Counted from the first letter of the stretch, positions 1-8,330 are shown. The stretch is 64,000 nt of DNA from Colwellia sp. C2M11 (GCF_018860915.1 NZ_JAHKQD010000003.1:1-64000); one strand, 5' to 3'. Notes: a model not told the origin generated them from the sequence alone. Translations and numbers: made by a program.

Positions 1-156
1 TCAACAATGATACAAAGCTTGTAAATACTGTGGTTTAAATAACCAAGACTCTTTATAATCTACACTTATCTATAAGCGTATTTATTAATATTGTTTGTAA
101 GTGAGTAGTTAAGTAGCTAAATATTAAGCAAACAAACTACTCTTTCTAAAAAAAGC

Positions 157-184
157 TTATCACTCATAAAATTTCAGTTATAAT
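157..184 (+). promoter_or_regulatory. Promoter of the 6S RNA gene
   Basis: A perfect -10 hexamer TATAAT lies at 179-184, with TTATCA (four of six matches to TTGACA) at 157-162 and a 16-base spacer. The -10 ends seven bases before position 191, where the 5' arm of the 6S closing stem begins. Promoter and RNA end were found independently and agree. A second TATAAT at 54-59 could be a distal promoter, but no good -35 was seen there. Confidence 0.7.
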
Positions 185-190
185 GGACAT

Positions 191-373
191 TCTTCTGGGG
201 TGTTTGTATGTGACTATGTCCCTGAGCCGATAAGTTTTACCTTAGGAAGTTGATTATTAGCTATTGTGCAAGCCCGGCTCGTATCGGGAAGCCTACGGTT
301 GAAATGATACTTCCGCCCTGAACACACGGTGTTCAGGACTACGGTTTACTGCGGCACTCTGGAAGAGCCTTCC
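191..373 (+). ncRNA. ssrS: 6S RNA
   Basis: 6S RNA binds the sigma-70 RNA polymerase holoenzyme, mimics an open promoter and lowers transcription in stationary phase. The sequence carries the conserved gammaproteobacterial blocks CCCTGAGCCGATA (near 220), GCAAGCCCGGC (near 269), a GGGAAGCCT block, and TGCGGCACTCTGGAAGA at the 3' end. The ends pair: TCTTCTGGGGTG at 191-202 pairs with CACTCTGGAAGA at 354-365, allowing three G-U pairs. A local hairpin CTGAACA...TGTTCAG sits at 318-336, where the E. coli RNA has its 3' side hairpin. The length of about 183 nt matches the family. A sigma-70 promoter sits exactly upstream. The gene commonly found next to ssrS, fau (ygfA), is not downstream here. Confidence 0.93.
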
Positions 374-408
374 TAATATATATAATTTCAACAACACTTA
401 AGAATAAA

Positions 409-586
409 CTTCCGCGCCACCTATAGAAAAGCACACGGTATTCAGACTACGGTTTACTGCGGCACCCTGAAAGAACCTCTTTATATTAGTTAAGTAGTAA
501 TAGGTAATCAAAACAAATTTCCGCGCTATCTCTAGAAAAGCACACAATGTAGAATAGTATGGTCAACTTCGCTACCTAGGTAAAAA
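409..586 (+). repeat. Two decayed tandem copies of the 6S RNA 3' half
   Basis: The 3' third of the 6S gene recurs twice downstream. The first copy (about 409-483) shares a 21-base identical block with the gene: 445-465 equals 337-357. It also keeps the following GGCACCCTGAAAGAACC in diverged form. The second copy (about 517-586) is far more decayed. Both copies share an insertion (TAGAAAAGCACAC) that the parent lacks, so the second probably arose from the first. Neither copy has the 5' half, so neither can form the closed 6S rod on its own. They look like fossil partial duplications, though a folded function cannot be excluded. Confidence 0.75.
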
Positions 587-1114
587 TTTTCTCCTTATAC
601 TTATAAGTAGACAATCTAATAACCACTGGCAAAATGAATGGTTATTTGTAATATAAACTCTTACTTTTATTATTCCCTTTAATTATTTATAAATTGATAG
701 TTTACAGTCGTTAAATATTACCTTTAATTAAACGTGTTCAAATAGGCTTGAAGTTATTATTTAAGCTGCTATATTGGGCCTATGAAAACACCTATTTCAG
801 TATTTTATTATATTTTATTTTTAGGGAGCTTCGCCCTAAAATTCCCCGTTTAAACGAGCGTACCTTTACGCTCGTCTGTATTTCCAGATAAAAACTAAAC
901 ACACAGCATTTATTTAATGGTTCTTTTTTAAGTTCGCTTAATAAAGAAGGCTTAATTGTATCCATATTTTCTAGATCTGTTTATTTCATAAAATATTTAG
1001 CTAACTCATTATAACTATCTAAGGAGGGTATTTTATTTGATTTATTTTCTATAATTTTTAGTTTTTTGCAAAAAACATACGTAATTAATCTGTAATTTAT
1101 TATTAGGTGATAAT
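587..1114. other. Intergenic stretch with two hairpins, no gene seen
   Basis: This AT-rich stretch between the 6S repeats and the micro-gene contains no convincing reading frame. Two adjacent perfect hairpins stand out. The first has an 8-base stem TTTTAGGG/CCCTAAAA at 819-841. The second has an 8-base stem ACGAGCGT/ACGCTCGT at 854-875. Neither is followed by a T run, so they are not obvious terminators. They could be remnants of a small palindromic repeat. Confidence 0.4.
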
Positions 1115-1225
1115 ATGTCTAAAAATGAAAAGAAAAAGCCCGTATTAACGTTAAAAGAAAAACGTAAATTGAAAAAAGAATCAAATACTACTCAAGTAGT
1201 AAAACCGAGAAAAAGAAAAGGTTAA
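1115..1225 (+). CDS. 36-residue lysine-rich basic micro-protein
   Basis: The reading frame starts at ATG 1115 behind a clear ribosome-binding site (AGGTGA at 1105-1110) and ends at TAA 1225, eight bases before a strong intrinsic terminator. The predicted product begins MSKNEKKKPVLTLKEKRKLKK and ends VVKPRKRKG. It is about 40% lysine plus arginine, with no cysteine, tryptophan or membrane segment. The ribosome-binding site, codon use and own terminator argue for a genuine short gene. Highly basic micro-proteins of this kind often bind RNA or the ribosome, but that is inference from composition only. I do not recognise a named family. Confidence 0.62.
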   Translation: MSKNEKKKPVLTLKEKRKLKKESNTTQVVKPRKRKG

Positions 1226-1232
1226 ATTTACT

Positions 1233-1268
1233 GGGCGCCAATTGTAGTGGCGCCCTTTTATTTTCTTT
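1233..1268 (+). terminator. Intrinsic terminator of the micro-protein gene
   Basis: A perfect 8-base GC-rich stem GGGCGCCA/TGGCGCCC (1233-1240 and 1248-1255) with a 7-base loop is followed by a T-rich tract (TTTTATTTTCTTTT). This is a textbook rho-independent terminator on the plus strand. Confidence 0.9.
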
Positions 1269-1635
1269 TCCACAAAATAACGTCAACGACCGCTGATTCG
1301 CTAACGACTACTCAATTGAGTACCTTTCTCTATTTTATATACCCTGCCTCAACAAAAAGTAAATTTAATAAAAAGTGCATAAACCCCATAAATTACTACG
1401 TAAACAGTTGTAAAATAAATAAATTTCATATTTTTCATTATAAATTTAATGATTTATACTTTAAAAGATTAAAGCCATTTAGACGTCTAGGCGTAAAAAA
1501 GATAGAAAAGTGATTCCTATAATAGTAAACTGCATCTATATATTGTATTAATGTTAATTTTTATCTTTTTTATCTACTTTTTAAATAACTATTTACTAAG
1601 CGAGATAGGTTAAAGATTTAAACTGTTGAGGTTTT
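1269..1635. other. metK leader region
   Basis: This gene-free stretch runs between the terminator and metK. It is AT-rich and contains the MetJ-type operator at 1473-1496, with a TATACT hexamer at 1455-1460 just upstream that could be the -10. That leaves a leader of roughly 170 bases before metK. A frame open across 1247-1513 begins inside the terminator stem and has no coding character, so I do not call it. Confidence 0.5.
1473..1496 (+). promoter_or_regulatory. Candidate MetJ operator (met boxes)
   Basis: The consensus met box AGACGTCT occurs perfectly at 1481-1488. It is flanked without gaps by two weaker 8-base boxes, AGCCATTT (5 of 8) and AGGCGTAA (5 of 8). MetJ binds tandem 8-base boxes cooperatively with S-adenosylmethionine as corepressor, and metK is a known MetJ target in enterobacteria. 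The location about 140 bases before metK and just after a TATACT -10 hexamer fits repression. The MetJ assignment is inference from the motif. Confidence 0.65.
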
Positions 1636-2823
1636 ATGTCTACACACTTTTTTACTTCTGAGTCCGTTTCTGAAGGACACCCAGATAAAATTGCCGATCA
1701 AATTTCTGATGCGGTTTTAGATGCTATTATTGCGAAAGATAAATTTGCACGTGTTGCGTGCGAAACAATGGTTAAAACTGGCGTTGCTATTATTTCTGGA
1801 GAAGTAAGTACTAATGCATGGGTTGATTTAGAAACCATTACTCGTAATGTTATTAGTAATATTGGTTATACATCTTCCGATGTCGGCTTTGACGGTGAAA
1901 CTTGCGGCATTATGAATTTAATTGGTCAGCAGTCACCAGAAATAGCGCAAGGTGTTGATCGCAGTAAGCCGGAAGATCAAGGCGCTGGAGATCAAGGATT
2001 GATGTTTGGTTATGCTACCAATGAAACTGAAACGTTAATGCCTGCACCATTATATTATTCTCATCGTTTAGTTGAACGTCAAGCTGAAGCCCGTAAATCG
2101 GGTATTCTTCCTTGGTTACGTCCTGATGCTAAATCACAAGTAACCTTTATCTATGAAAACAATAAACCTGTGGCAATTGATACTGTTGTTCTTTCAACTC
2201 AGCATAACCCTGATATTAAACAAGAGGATTTAGTTGATGCAGTTATGGAAAATATTATTAAGCATGTGCTTCCTGCTGAGTTGTTAACTAAAGATACTAA
2301 ATATCACATCAACCCAACAGGCCGCTTTGTTATTGGTGGCCCAGTAGGCGATTGTGGCCTAACAGGTAGAAAAATTATTGTTGATACTTATGGCGGCATG
2401 GCGCGTCATGGTGGTGGTGCTTTCTCAGGTAAAGATCCATCAAAAGTGGATCGTAGTGCAGCATATGCTGGTCGTTATGTTGCTAAAAATATTGTAGCAG
2501 CAGGTTTAGCTGATCGTTGTGAAATTCAAATATCATATGCTATAGGTGTTGCTAAACCTACATCAATTTCTATCGATACCTTTGGTACAGGTAAAGTAGG
2601 CGAAGAACGCTTAGTTGAACTTGTTCGTGAACACTTTGATTTGCGTCCTTACGGCATTACTAAAATGTTAGATTTATTACATCCTATGTATCAACAAACA
2701 GCTGCGTATGGACATTTTGGTCGTGAACCTTTTGAAATGACTGTAGGTGACGATACATTTACTGCATTTAGTTGGGAAAAAACGGATAAAGCTGATGATT
2801 TAAGAAAATCAGCTGGAATTTAG
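1636..2823 (+). CDS. metK: S-adenosylmethionine synthetase
   Basis: MetK makes S-adenosylmethionine from methionine and ATP in the cytoplasm, releasing phosphate and pyrophosphate. The 395-residue product has the family's usual length and the expected motifs: [13 protein letters not shown] near residue 15 (ATP and Mg binding), [12 protein letters not shown] near 118 (the signature loop) and [19 protein letters not shown] near 260. The start follows GAGG. A MetJ-type operator upstream suggests methionine-dependent repression. The gene is monocistronic, with a strong terminator 39 bases after its stop. Confidence 0.98.
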   Translation: MSTHFFTSESVSEGHPDKIADQISDAVLDAIIAKDKFARVACETMVKTGVAIISGEVSTNAWVDLETITRNVISNIGYTSSDVGFDGETCGIMNLIGQQSPEIAQGVDRSKPEDQGAGDQGLMFGYATNETETLMPAPLYYSHRLVERQAEARKSGILPWLRPDAKSQVTFIYENNKPVAIDTVVLSTQHNPDIKQEDLVDAVMENIIKHVLPAELLTKDTKYHINPTGRFVIGGPVGDCGLTGRKIIVDTYGGMARHGGGAFSGKDPSKVDRSAAYAGRYVAKNIVAAGLADRCEIQISYAIGVAKPTSISIDTFGTGKVGEERLVELVREHFDLRPYGITKMLDLLHPMYQQTAAYGHFGREPFEMTVGDDTFTAFSWEKTDKADDLRKSAGI

Positions 2824-2861
2824 TTAAAAGCTTTATTCATTAAAAACTGAAACAAAGTAAT

Positions 2862-2898
2862 AAAACCAGCACTTGTGTATAAGCAGTGCTGGTTTTTT
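2862..2898 (+). terminator. Intrinsic terminator of metK
   Basis: A 12-base perfect stem AAAACCAGCACT/AGTGCTGGTTTT (2862-2873 and 2885-2896) with an 11-base loop ends in a T run. It lies 39 bases after the metK stop codon. Confidence 0.92.
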
Positions 2899-3017
2899 GC
2901 TTTTCTCCATTGAAAAACAAATATAGTACTAAATAGTTCATAGGGAGTATTGTTTTTATCATTTATGCCCTTATCTTTTAACTATATAGTCCCATACATT
3001 AATTAGTATTAACCAGC

Positions 3018-3764
3018 ATGCCTAAAACACGTATTTACCAAGATAGTGAGCTAACTTTAAATGACACAGTGAAATTATCTGATGATGCCTTCGGTCATAT
3101 TGTCAGAGTGTTACGTTTATCAGAAGGCGATACTGTTGCCCTGTTTAATGGTAAGGAGGCTGTACAATACACCGCCCAATTAGTCGATGTAAAAAAGAAA
3201 GAAGCAAGTGCAAAAATCATCGAACAAAAAGTAATAACAAATGAATCTCCAATAGATATTCATTTAGGGCAAGGTATTTCTCGTGGCGATCGTATGGACT
3301 ACACTTTACAAAAGTCAGTAGAACTAGGGGTTAGTAAAATTACGCCATTATTTACTGAGCGTTGCGGAGTAAAGTTATCAGGTGAGCGTTTAGCAAAAAA
3401 ACATGACCAATGGCAAAAAATAGTCATTAGCGCTTGTGAACAAAGTGGTCGTTGCATAGTGCCAGAAGTTACAGAACCTATGTATTTAGAAGATTGGTTA
3501 GCACAAGAAACCAACTCGCTTAAATTAAACTTACACCCTAAGGCTACACATTCTATTATGACATTACCCGTTGATAGCACTGAAAATGCGCTTCAGGTTA
3601 GGTTATTAATAGGTCCTGAAGGTGGATTAAGTGATGAAGAAATAAGCAAGGCGAATACAGCTGATTTTCAAGACATATTACTTGGTCCTAGAATTTTAAG
3701 AACAGAAACTGCGGCACTAACCGCAATAACGGCATTACAATGTCGTTTTGGTGATTTAGCATAA
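3018..3764 (+). CDS. rsmE: 16S rRNA (uracil-1498 N3) methyltransferase
   Basis: RsmE methylates N3 of U1498 in helix 44 of 16S rRNA, using S-adenosylmethionine on the assembled 30S subunit. The 248-residue product has an N-terminal PUA-like beta domain (residues 1-75) and a C-terminal SPOUT (trefoil-knot) domain. The knot motifs LLIGPEGGLSDEE (near 196) and LGPRILRTETAA (near 222) bind the cofactor. The start gives the family's usual opening (MPKTRIYQ). The gene sits between metK and gshB on the same strand. The metK terminator separates it from metK, so it likely forms a unit with gshB 47 bases downstream. Confidence 0.96.
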   Translation: MPKTRIYQDSELTLNDTVKLSDDAFGHIVRVLRLSEGDTVALFNGKEAVQYTAQLVDVKKKEASAKIIEQKVITNESPIDIHLGQGISRGDRMDYTLQKSVELGVSKITPLFTERCGVKLSGERLAKKHDQWQKIVISACEQSGRCIVPEVTEPMYLEDWLAQETNSLKLNLHPKATHSIMTLPVDSTENALQVRLLIGPEGGLSDEEISKANTADFQDILLGPRILRTETAALTAITALQCRFGDLA

Positions 3765-3811
3765 ATCATTACCAAGTTACTTAACTAAATAACATACAGA
3801 TAGGATATAAA

Positions 3812-4783
3812 ATGACAATAGAACAACCTAAAACCATAAAGCTCGGTATCGTAATGGATCCTATCAGTGAAGTTAAAGTAGCTAAAGACTCTTCTATGGC
3901 GATGATGCTAGAAGCACAGAAGCGTGGCTATGAAATTTACTATATGGAAATGAAAGATTTATATCTAGATCGTGGTCAAGCTCGTGCAAATACTCAGAGA
4001 ATAAAAGTATTTGATGACGCTAATCATTGGTTTGAATTAAGCGACCAACAGGATATTCCACTGAGTGATCTTGACGCGATTTTAATGAGAAAAGATCCTC
4101 CTTTTGATACTGAATTTATTTATGCCACTTATATGCTTGAGCGTGCAGAAGTAGAAGGTACATTAATCGTCAATAAACCACAAAGTTTACGTGACTGTAA
4201 TGAAAAGTTATTCACTGCTTGGTTTGCAAACCTAACTCCTCGTACTTTAGTTACCAGAAATGATGTTCAAATTCGCGCTTTCCATCAAGAATTAAAAGAT
4301 ATTATTATTAAGCCACTAGACGGCATGGGTGGCTCTTCTATTTTTCGTATAAAAGAAGATGATGCCAATGTAGGTGTCATCATAGAGACCTTAACTAATC
4401 ATGGGCAACAGTACGCGATGGTACAAGAATATATGCCTGAAATAGTTGAGGGTGATAAACGTATTCTTATTGTTAACGGTGAACCAATGCCTTATTGCTT
4501 GGCCCGTATTCCTGCTCAAGGAGAAACTCGTGGTAATTTAGCTGCAGGTGGCCGTGGGGTCGCACGTCCGTTGAGCCCTAGCGATAAGCTCATTGCCGAC
4601 ACTATTGCGCCAGCGCTTAAAAAACGCGGTTTATTCTTTGTTGGTCTAGACGTTATTGGTGATAAGGTTACTGAAATTAACGTCACTAGCCCAACGTGTA
4701 TACGTGAAATAGAAGCAGCTTACCCCATTAATATTAGTGGTAAATTAATGGATGCTATTGAAGACAACATCCGTAAAAAATAA
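3812..4783 (+). CDS. gshB: Glutathione synthetase
   Basis: GshB joins gamma-glutamylcysteine and glycine with ATP, the second step of glutathione synthesis. The 323-residue product has the N-terminal substrate domain (KLGIVMDPISEVKVAKDSS at residues 10-28) and an ATP-grasp fold. Motifs seen are IIKPLDGMGGSSIFRI near 165 and EINVTSPTCIREIE near 289. A ribosome-binding site (TAGGAT) precedes the start. The order gshB-yqgE-ruvX is conserved in many gammaproteobacteria, which supports all three calls. Confidence 0.97.
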   Translation: MTIEQPKTIKLGIVMDPISEVKVAKDSSMAMMLEAQKRGYEIYYMEMKDLYLDRGQARANTQRIKVFDDANHWFELSDQQDIPLSDLDAILMRKDPPFDTEFIYATYMLERAEVEGTLIVNKPQSLRDCNEKLFTAWFANLTPRTLVTRNDVQIRAFHQELKDIIIKPLDGMGGSSIFRIKEDDANVGVIIETLTNHGQQYAMVQEYMPEIVEGDKRILIVNGEPMPYCLARIPAQGETRGNLAAGGRGVARPLSPSDKLIADTIAPALKKRGLFFVGLDVIGDKVTEINVTSPTCIREIEAAYPINISGKLMDAIEDNIRKK

Positions 4784-4877
4784 ACTTAATATTTTACTCT
4801 TATCAATTTAGATAAAATATTATTTAGCATATGTAGTGTAAACTTTCTGTTTAAAACAATCTATAAAAGGTAAATAG

Positions 4878-5540
4878 ATGAAAAGCTTAGAGAATCAATT
4901 TTTAATTGCTATGCCATCATTAGCCAATGACTATTTTAATAAAACCGTAACTTACATTTGTGAGCATAATGACCAAGGTGCTATGGGCTTAATTATCAAT
5001 ATGCCAGTCAATATCACCTTACATGATTTATTAAAGCAAATTGAAGAGAATGATCGAGAAGAAAGCAATAAAAATATCGCCAACCAGAGCACTGATGATG
5101 CATCTGAACAATCACTTGCACATCCCCCTATGTCTGAAACAGATAACGATAGCGACAACATCTTAGTAGATATCAGCTTAGAGCAACCCGTACTTTCTGG
5201 CGGTCCTATATCTCAGAACCGTGGTTTTGTTTTACATCAAACACAACCGGGTTGGAAAAGCTCTTTAGCGTTAAGTGAAGACATAATGATCACCACCTCG
5301 AAAGATATTTTAATGGCATTAGGTACAGATAAAGCACCTGAGCAATTTATGGTAACCCTAGGCTATGCCGGTTGGGGTCCAGGCCAACTTGAGTCGGAAT
5401 TAAAAAGTAACGCTTGGCTAACAATTGATGCTGACAGTGATATTTTATTTAACACACCAATTGAACTACGTTGGAAAAAAGCGACACAAAAACTCGGAAT
5501 AGATATTGCGCATCTTTCTTCTGAAATTGGCCATGCATAA
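4878..5540 (+). CDS. yqgE: YqgE/AlgH family (UPF0301) protein with an acidic insertion
   Basis: This is a conserved protein of unknown biochemical role; the Pseudomonas homologue was named AlgH for a link to alginate regulation. Family blocks are clear: [10 protein letters not shown] at the start, [18 protein letters not shown] near 24, [16 protein letters not shown] near 103 and [15 protein letters not shown] near 160. The E. coli protein has 187 residues and this one has 220. Most of the excess is a polar, acidic, Ser/Asn/Asp-rich insertion at about residues 57-96, between the first and second conserved blocks. The stop overlaps the ruvX start (TAATG), so the two are translationally coupled. 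Confidence 0.93.
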   Translation: MKSLENQFLIAMPSLANDYFNKTVTYICEHNDQGAMGLIINMPVNITLHDLLKQIEENDREESNKNIANQSTDDASEQSLAHPPMSETDNDSDNILVDISLEQPVLSGGPISQNRGFVLHQTQPGWKSSLALSEDIMITTSKDILMALGTDKAPEQFMVTLGYAGWGPGQLESELKSNAWLTIDADSDILFNTPIELRWKKATQKLGIDIAHLSSEIGHA

Positions 5541-5986
5541 TGACTAAAAAAATAACAAAAGAAATAGGTCAACGTACCATTATTGGTTTTGATTTTGGTA
5601 AAAAGTATATTGGTGTAGCTGTCGGTCAAGAAATCACAGGATCTGCTTCGCCATTAGGATCGGTTAAGGCGACTGATGGAATTCCTCATTGGGATTCCTT
5701 ATCAGTATTTTTAACAGAGTGGCAACCAGATTTAGTTGTTGTTGGTTTGCCTCTTAATATGGATGGTAGTGAACAACAATTAACGAAAGATGCTCGAAAA
5801 TTTGGTAATAGACTTGCTGGACGCTTTGGCTTAAAAGTCGAATTTCAAGATGAAAGACTGACGACAGCTGACGCAAAAGAACAATTATTTGCACGTGGTG
5901 GCTTTAAAAATTTGAAAAAAGATAATATCGATGCAGAATCGGCAAGGCTAATTATTGAAAGCTTCTTCGAGCAAAGCTATCAATAA
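5540..5986 (+). CDS. ruvX: Putative pre-16S rRNA nuclease / Holliday-junction resolvase-like RuvX (YqgF)
   Basis: YqgF has an RNase H-like fold. It is implicated in trimming the 16S rRNA 5' end and was originally proposed as a resolvase. The 148-residue product has the nucleotidase-like motif [16 protein letters not shown] with a catalytic Asp at residues 15-30, [15 protein letters not shown] in the middle, and the DERLTTADA motif near 104. Its start codon overlaps the yqgE stop by one base, as in many relatives. Confidence 0.95.
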   Translation: MTKKITKEIGQRTIIGFDFGKKYIGVAVGQEITGSASPLGSVKATDGIPHWDSLSVFLTEWQPDLVVVGLPLNMDGSEQQLTKDARKFGNRLAGRFGLKVEFQDERLTTADAKEQLFARGGFKNLKKDNIDAESARLIIESFFEQSYQ

Positions 5987-6148
5987 TAGCTATTCAATAA
6001 CTCACTAGTTTACTTAACAGTTAGCGACTTGAATAAACATCAAGAATAAGATAAATGTTCTTCAGCTATACTGATATCTTTGTATAAAAACTTTGTTGAA
6101 ATACTTAGCTGGCAAACCTTACTAAAAAACTATACTGATGGTAATCAA

Positions 6149-7423
6149 ATGACTACACAAAAACACTTCTCGCACGTTAATGGAAAAATGCTAGTAGAAG
6201 ATATTCCACTTAGCGATATAGCAAAGCAAGTAGGCACACCTTTTTACTGTTATTCAAATACAGCTATTAGCGAAAATTATAAAGATTACCAACAAGCATT
6301 CTCTACGGTATTGCCTGATCAAGACACACTTATTTGTTACGCAGTTAAAGCAAATGGAAATCAAGCCGTTTTATCAACATTAGCGAAATTAGGCTCAGGT
6401 GCAGATGTTGTATCAATAGGTGAAATAAGCCGAGCACGTGCCGCAGGTATTCCAGCGAATAAGATTGTTTATTCCGGTGTAGCAAAAGTTGAGCCGGAAA
6501 TAGAATATGCATTAAACGAAGGTATTTTTCAATTTAACGTTGAATCAGAGCCAGAGCTAGAACTCATCAGCCAAGTTGCTGTTCGTCTAAATAAAGAAGC
6601 CGCTATTGCCTTTCGTATAAACCCAGATGTTTGTGCGAATACGCACGCTAAAATTTCTACCGGTAAAGCTGAGAATAAATTTGGTGTCCCTATTAGTAAA
6701 GCTCGCATTGCATACAATAGAGCGGCTTCGCTTCCTAATATAAAGGTACAAGGGGTTGATGTTCATATTGGCTCCCAACTTACCAAACTTGCTCCTTTTG
6801 AAGAAGCTTACAAGCGTATTGCCCAGTTAATTATTGATTTAAGAAGTGATGGTCATAACATTAGCGTTGTTGATATTGGCGGTGGTTTAGGTATTACCTA
6901 TAATGATGAAGTGATTCCAAGTAAAAAAGAATATGCTTCAATAGCCAAAAAGCAGCTAGGTCATTTGAATTGTAAAATAATAATTGAACCAGGACGCTCT
7001 TTACTCGGCAATGCCGGTATTTTAGTTGCTAGCGTTGTGTATGTTAAAACAGGTGAAGAACGCCAATTTCTTATTTTAGATGCAGGCATGAATGATATGA
7101 TCCGCCCAAGTATGTATGAAGCTCATCATGAAATTTTGGCAGTTGATCAAAGCCAAACTGCACTTAAAGCGTATGATGTGGTTGGCCCTGTTTGTGAAAC
7201 AGGTGACACCTTTGCCAAAGCACGCCAAGTGCATGAGTCAAAATCAGGTGACTTAATTGCTATTATGAGCTGCGGAGCTTATGGAGCAGTAATGGCCTCC
7301 ACTTATAATACACGTATGCTAGCACCCGAAATTATGGTAAAAGGATCTGACTTTGCCGTTGTCAGAGCACGACCTAATTATGATGAAATCATAAACGCAG
7401 ACTCTGTGCCTAGTTGGGTATAA
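6149..7423 (+). CDS. lysA: Diaminopimelate decarboxylase, copy 1
   Basis: LysA decarboxylates meso-diaminopimelate to L-lysine with pyridoxal phosphate. The 424-residue product has an alanine-racemase-like barrel with ICYAVKANGNQA (PLP lysine), GVDVHIGSQ (DapDC specificity loop), VVDIGGGLG (phosphate binding), EPGRS and the C-terminal GPVCETGDTFAK motif (active-site Cys from the partner subunit). I chose ATG 6149 rather than the in-frame ATG 6080 because it aligns with the start of the paralogue at 54743. The two proteins look about two-thirds identical by eye. It follows ruvX by about 160 bases and is probably transcribed separately. No dapF lies beside it, unlike the usual gammaproteobacterial lysA-dapF pair. 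Confidence 0.9.
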   Translation: MTTQKHFSHVNGKMLVEDIPLSDIAKQVGTPFYCYSNTAISENYKDYQQAFSTVLPDQDTLICYAVKANGNQAVLSTLAKLGSGADVVSIGEISRARAAGIPANKIVYSGVAKVEPEIEYALNEGIFQFNVESEPELELISQVAVRLNKEAAIAFRINPDVCANTHAKISTGKAENKFGVPISKARIAYNRAASLPNIKVQGVDVHIGSQLTKLAPFEEAYKRIAQLIIDLRSDGHNISVVDIGGGLGITYNDEVIPSKKEYASIAKKQLGHLNCKIIIEPGRSLLGNAGILVASVVYVKTGEERQFLILDAGMNDMIRPSMYEAHHEILAVDQSQTALKAYDVVGPVCETGDTFAKARQVHESKSGDLIAIMSCGAYGAVMASTYNTRMLAPEIMVKGSDFAVVRARPNYDEIINADSVPSWV

Positions 7424-7572
7424 CGATAAGTTACCATGTAAATACAGCTAGAAAAATAAAGTTCAATAAAGAGATAAGTTACGTAACATTAAATATTAGT
7501 AGACTGTTTCGTAACTCATCCATTGCAACTATCCTTTTGTAGCTAAAAGTCTCATCTAGGCTATTACAATGA

Positions 7573-7917
7573 TTAAAATACGCAACAAACATCATCAAGC
7601 ATACAAGTAACAACCCAAACATTTTTGTAACCAACACGATTCAGTTGTTCTGCAGCAAATGTAGCTCTAGCTCCTGTAGCACAATGAATAAAAATAGCTA
7701 AATTCTCATCTGGATACATTTGCAACATTTTCATTTCTAACAATCCGCGAGGGATATTAATAGTACTATCTCCTGACCTTTCAGCGAACTCTGCAGGCTC
7801 TCTCACATCAATAATAATACCATTCTCAAGCTTGCATTTTACTACAGCATCGGCTGCAGTTATGGTATTAAGTGATTGTCTTGCCTGAGCAATAACTTCA
7901 GGAATTGTTTTTAACAT
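7573..7917 (-). CDS. Rhodanese-like sulfurtransferase, exportless single-domain
   Basis: A single rhodanese domain of 114 residues carries IIDVREPAEFAERSGD near residue 35 and the active-site loop HCATGARA near 76, whose cysteine would carry a persulfide. No signal peptide is seen, so it should act in the cytoplasm. The C-terminus is odd: where relatives end in a short helix, this one ends MLDDVCCVF with two adjacent cysteines. A ribosome-binding site (GAGGA) precedes the start. It lies directly downstream of a DUF2892 gene and divergent from a BigR-like repressor, a grouping typical of sulfide or persulfide detoxification. Sulfur transfer is known for the family; the persulfide role here is inference. 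Confidence 0.9.
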   Translation of the reverse strand: MLKTIPEVIAQARQSLNTITAADAVVKCKLENGIIIDVREPAEFAERSGDSTINIPRGLLEMKMLQMYPDENLAIFIHCATGARATFAAEQLNRVGYKNVWVVTCMLDDVCCVF

Positions 7918-7955
7918 ATTTATATCCTCAATTAAATTTTTTACTCTATTAATGG

Positions 7956-8162
7956 TTATCTACATTCAGTATTACTGTCTTTCAAACCTAGCTTTTTTAA
8001 AACAATCATCATTAAACACCACTTGCTGAATGCGGATTGTAATAAATTAAAACCAATAAACGCAGTAAACCATACCCAATTTGGGGAGTGATATTGTGTA
8101 AGCAGTAATGAAACTAGAATCATTACGCCTACGATCAAACGAAATACATCATTCACTGTCAT
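7956..8162 (-). CDS. DUF2892 (YgaP-type) inner-membrane protein
   Basis: The 68-residue product has two hydrophobic segments, VFRLIVGVMILVSLLL and WVWFTAFIGFNLLQSAF, typical of DUF2892. It also has the conserved NLLQSAFSKWC...M block. DUF2892 domains occur fused to rhodanese in YgaP or encoded beside rhodaneses. I chose the ATG at 8162, which has a good AAGGAT site six bases upstream; an in-frame start at 8231 would add a charged extension and overlap the operator. It is the first gene of the unit with the rhodanese, 38 bases apart. Confidence 0.85.
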   Translation of the reverse strand: MTVNDVFRLIVGVMILVSLLLTQYHSPNWVWFTAFIGFNLLQSAFSKWCLMMIVLKKLGLKDSNTECR

Positions 8163-8234
8163 GATCTTATCCTTGTAATCTCTATAGCGGTTATCACTTT
8201 TTATCAAATATATTTTCTTAATATAAAACAACCT

Positions 8235-8258
8235 TTAAATTAGATTATACTAAATTAA
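8235..8258. promoter_or_regulatory. Operator-like inverted repeat 1 in the rhodanese/ArsR divergent promoter
   Basis: The arms TTAAATTAG and CTAAATTAA are separated by ATTATA, with eight of nine positions complementary. Read on the minus strand the spacer is TATAAT, a perfect -10 for the DUF2892-rhodanese unit, so binding here would block that promoter. The right arm recurs exactly in the second site 40 bases away. The likely ligand is the ArsR protein encoded at 8331. Confidence 0.6.
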
Positions 8259-8274
8259 CTTTATCTTATATAAT

Positions 8275-8298
8275 GTATATTAGCCTTTACTAAATTAA
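8275..8298. promoter_or_regulatory. Operator-like inverted repeat 2 upstream of the ArsR gene
   Basis: GTATATTAG, a six-base spacer and CTAAATTAA form a second, less perfect inverted repeat. It has the same TTAG-N6-CTAAATTAA core as site 1, centred 40 bases downstream. A plus-strand TATAAT at 8269-8274 sits just before it, so the site could repress the arsR-RND unit. Two equal cores on one face of the divergent promoter suggest coordinated control of both units. Confidence 0.55.
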
Positions 8299-8330
8299 AG
8301 TACAATAGTAGACTAAAATAAAATTAACGG

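Noticed and set aside
1247-1513. An 88-codon plus-strand frame upstream of metK
   Set aside because: It begins inside the terminator stem, has no ribosome-binding site, has A/T-driven composition and overlaps the MetJ-type operator.
7478-7487. Palindrome GTTACGTAAC after the first lysA as an operator or terminator
   Set aside because: Only ten bases, no T run and no second copy nearby; expected by chance in AT-rich DNA.
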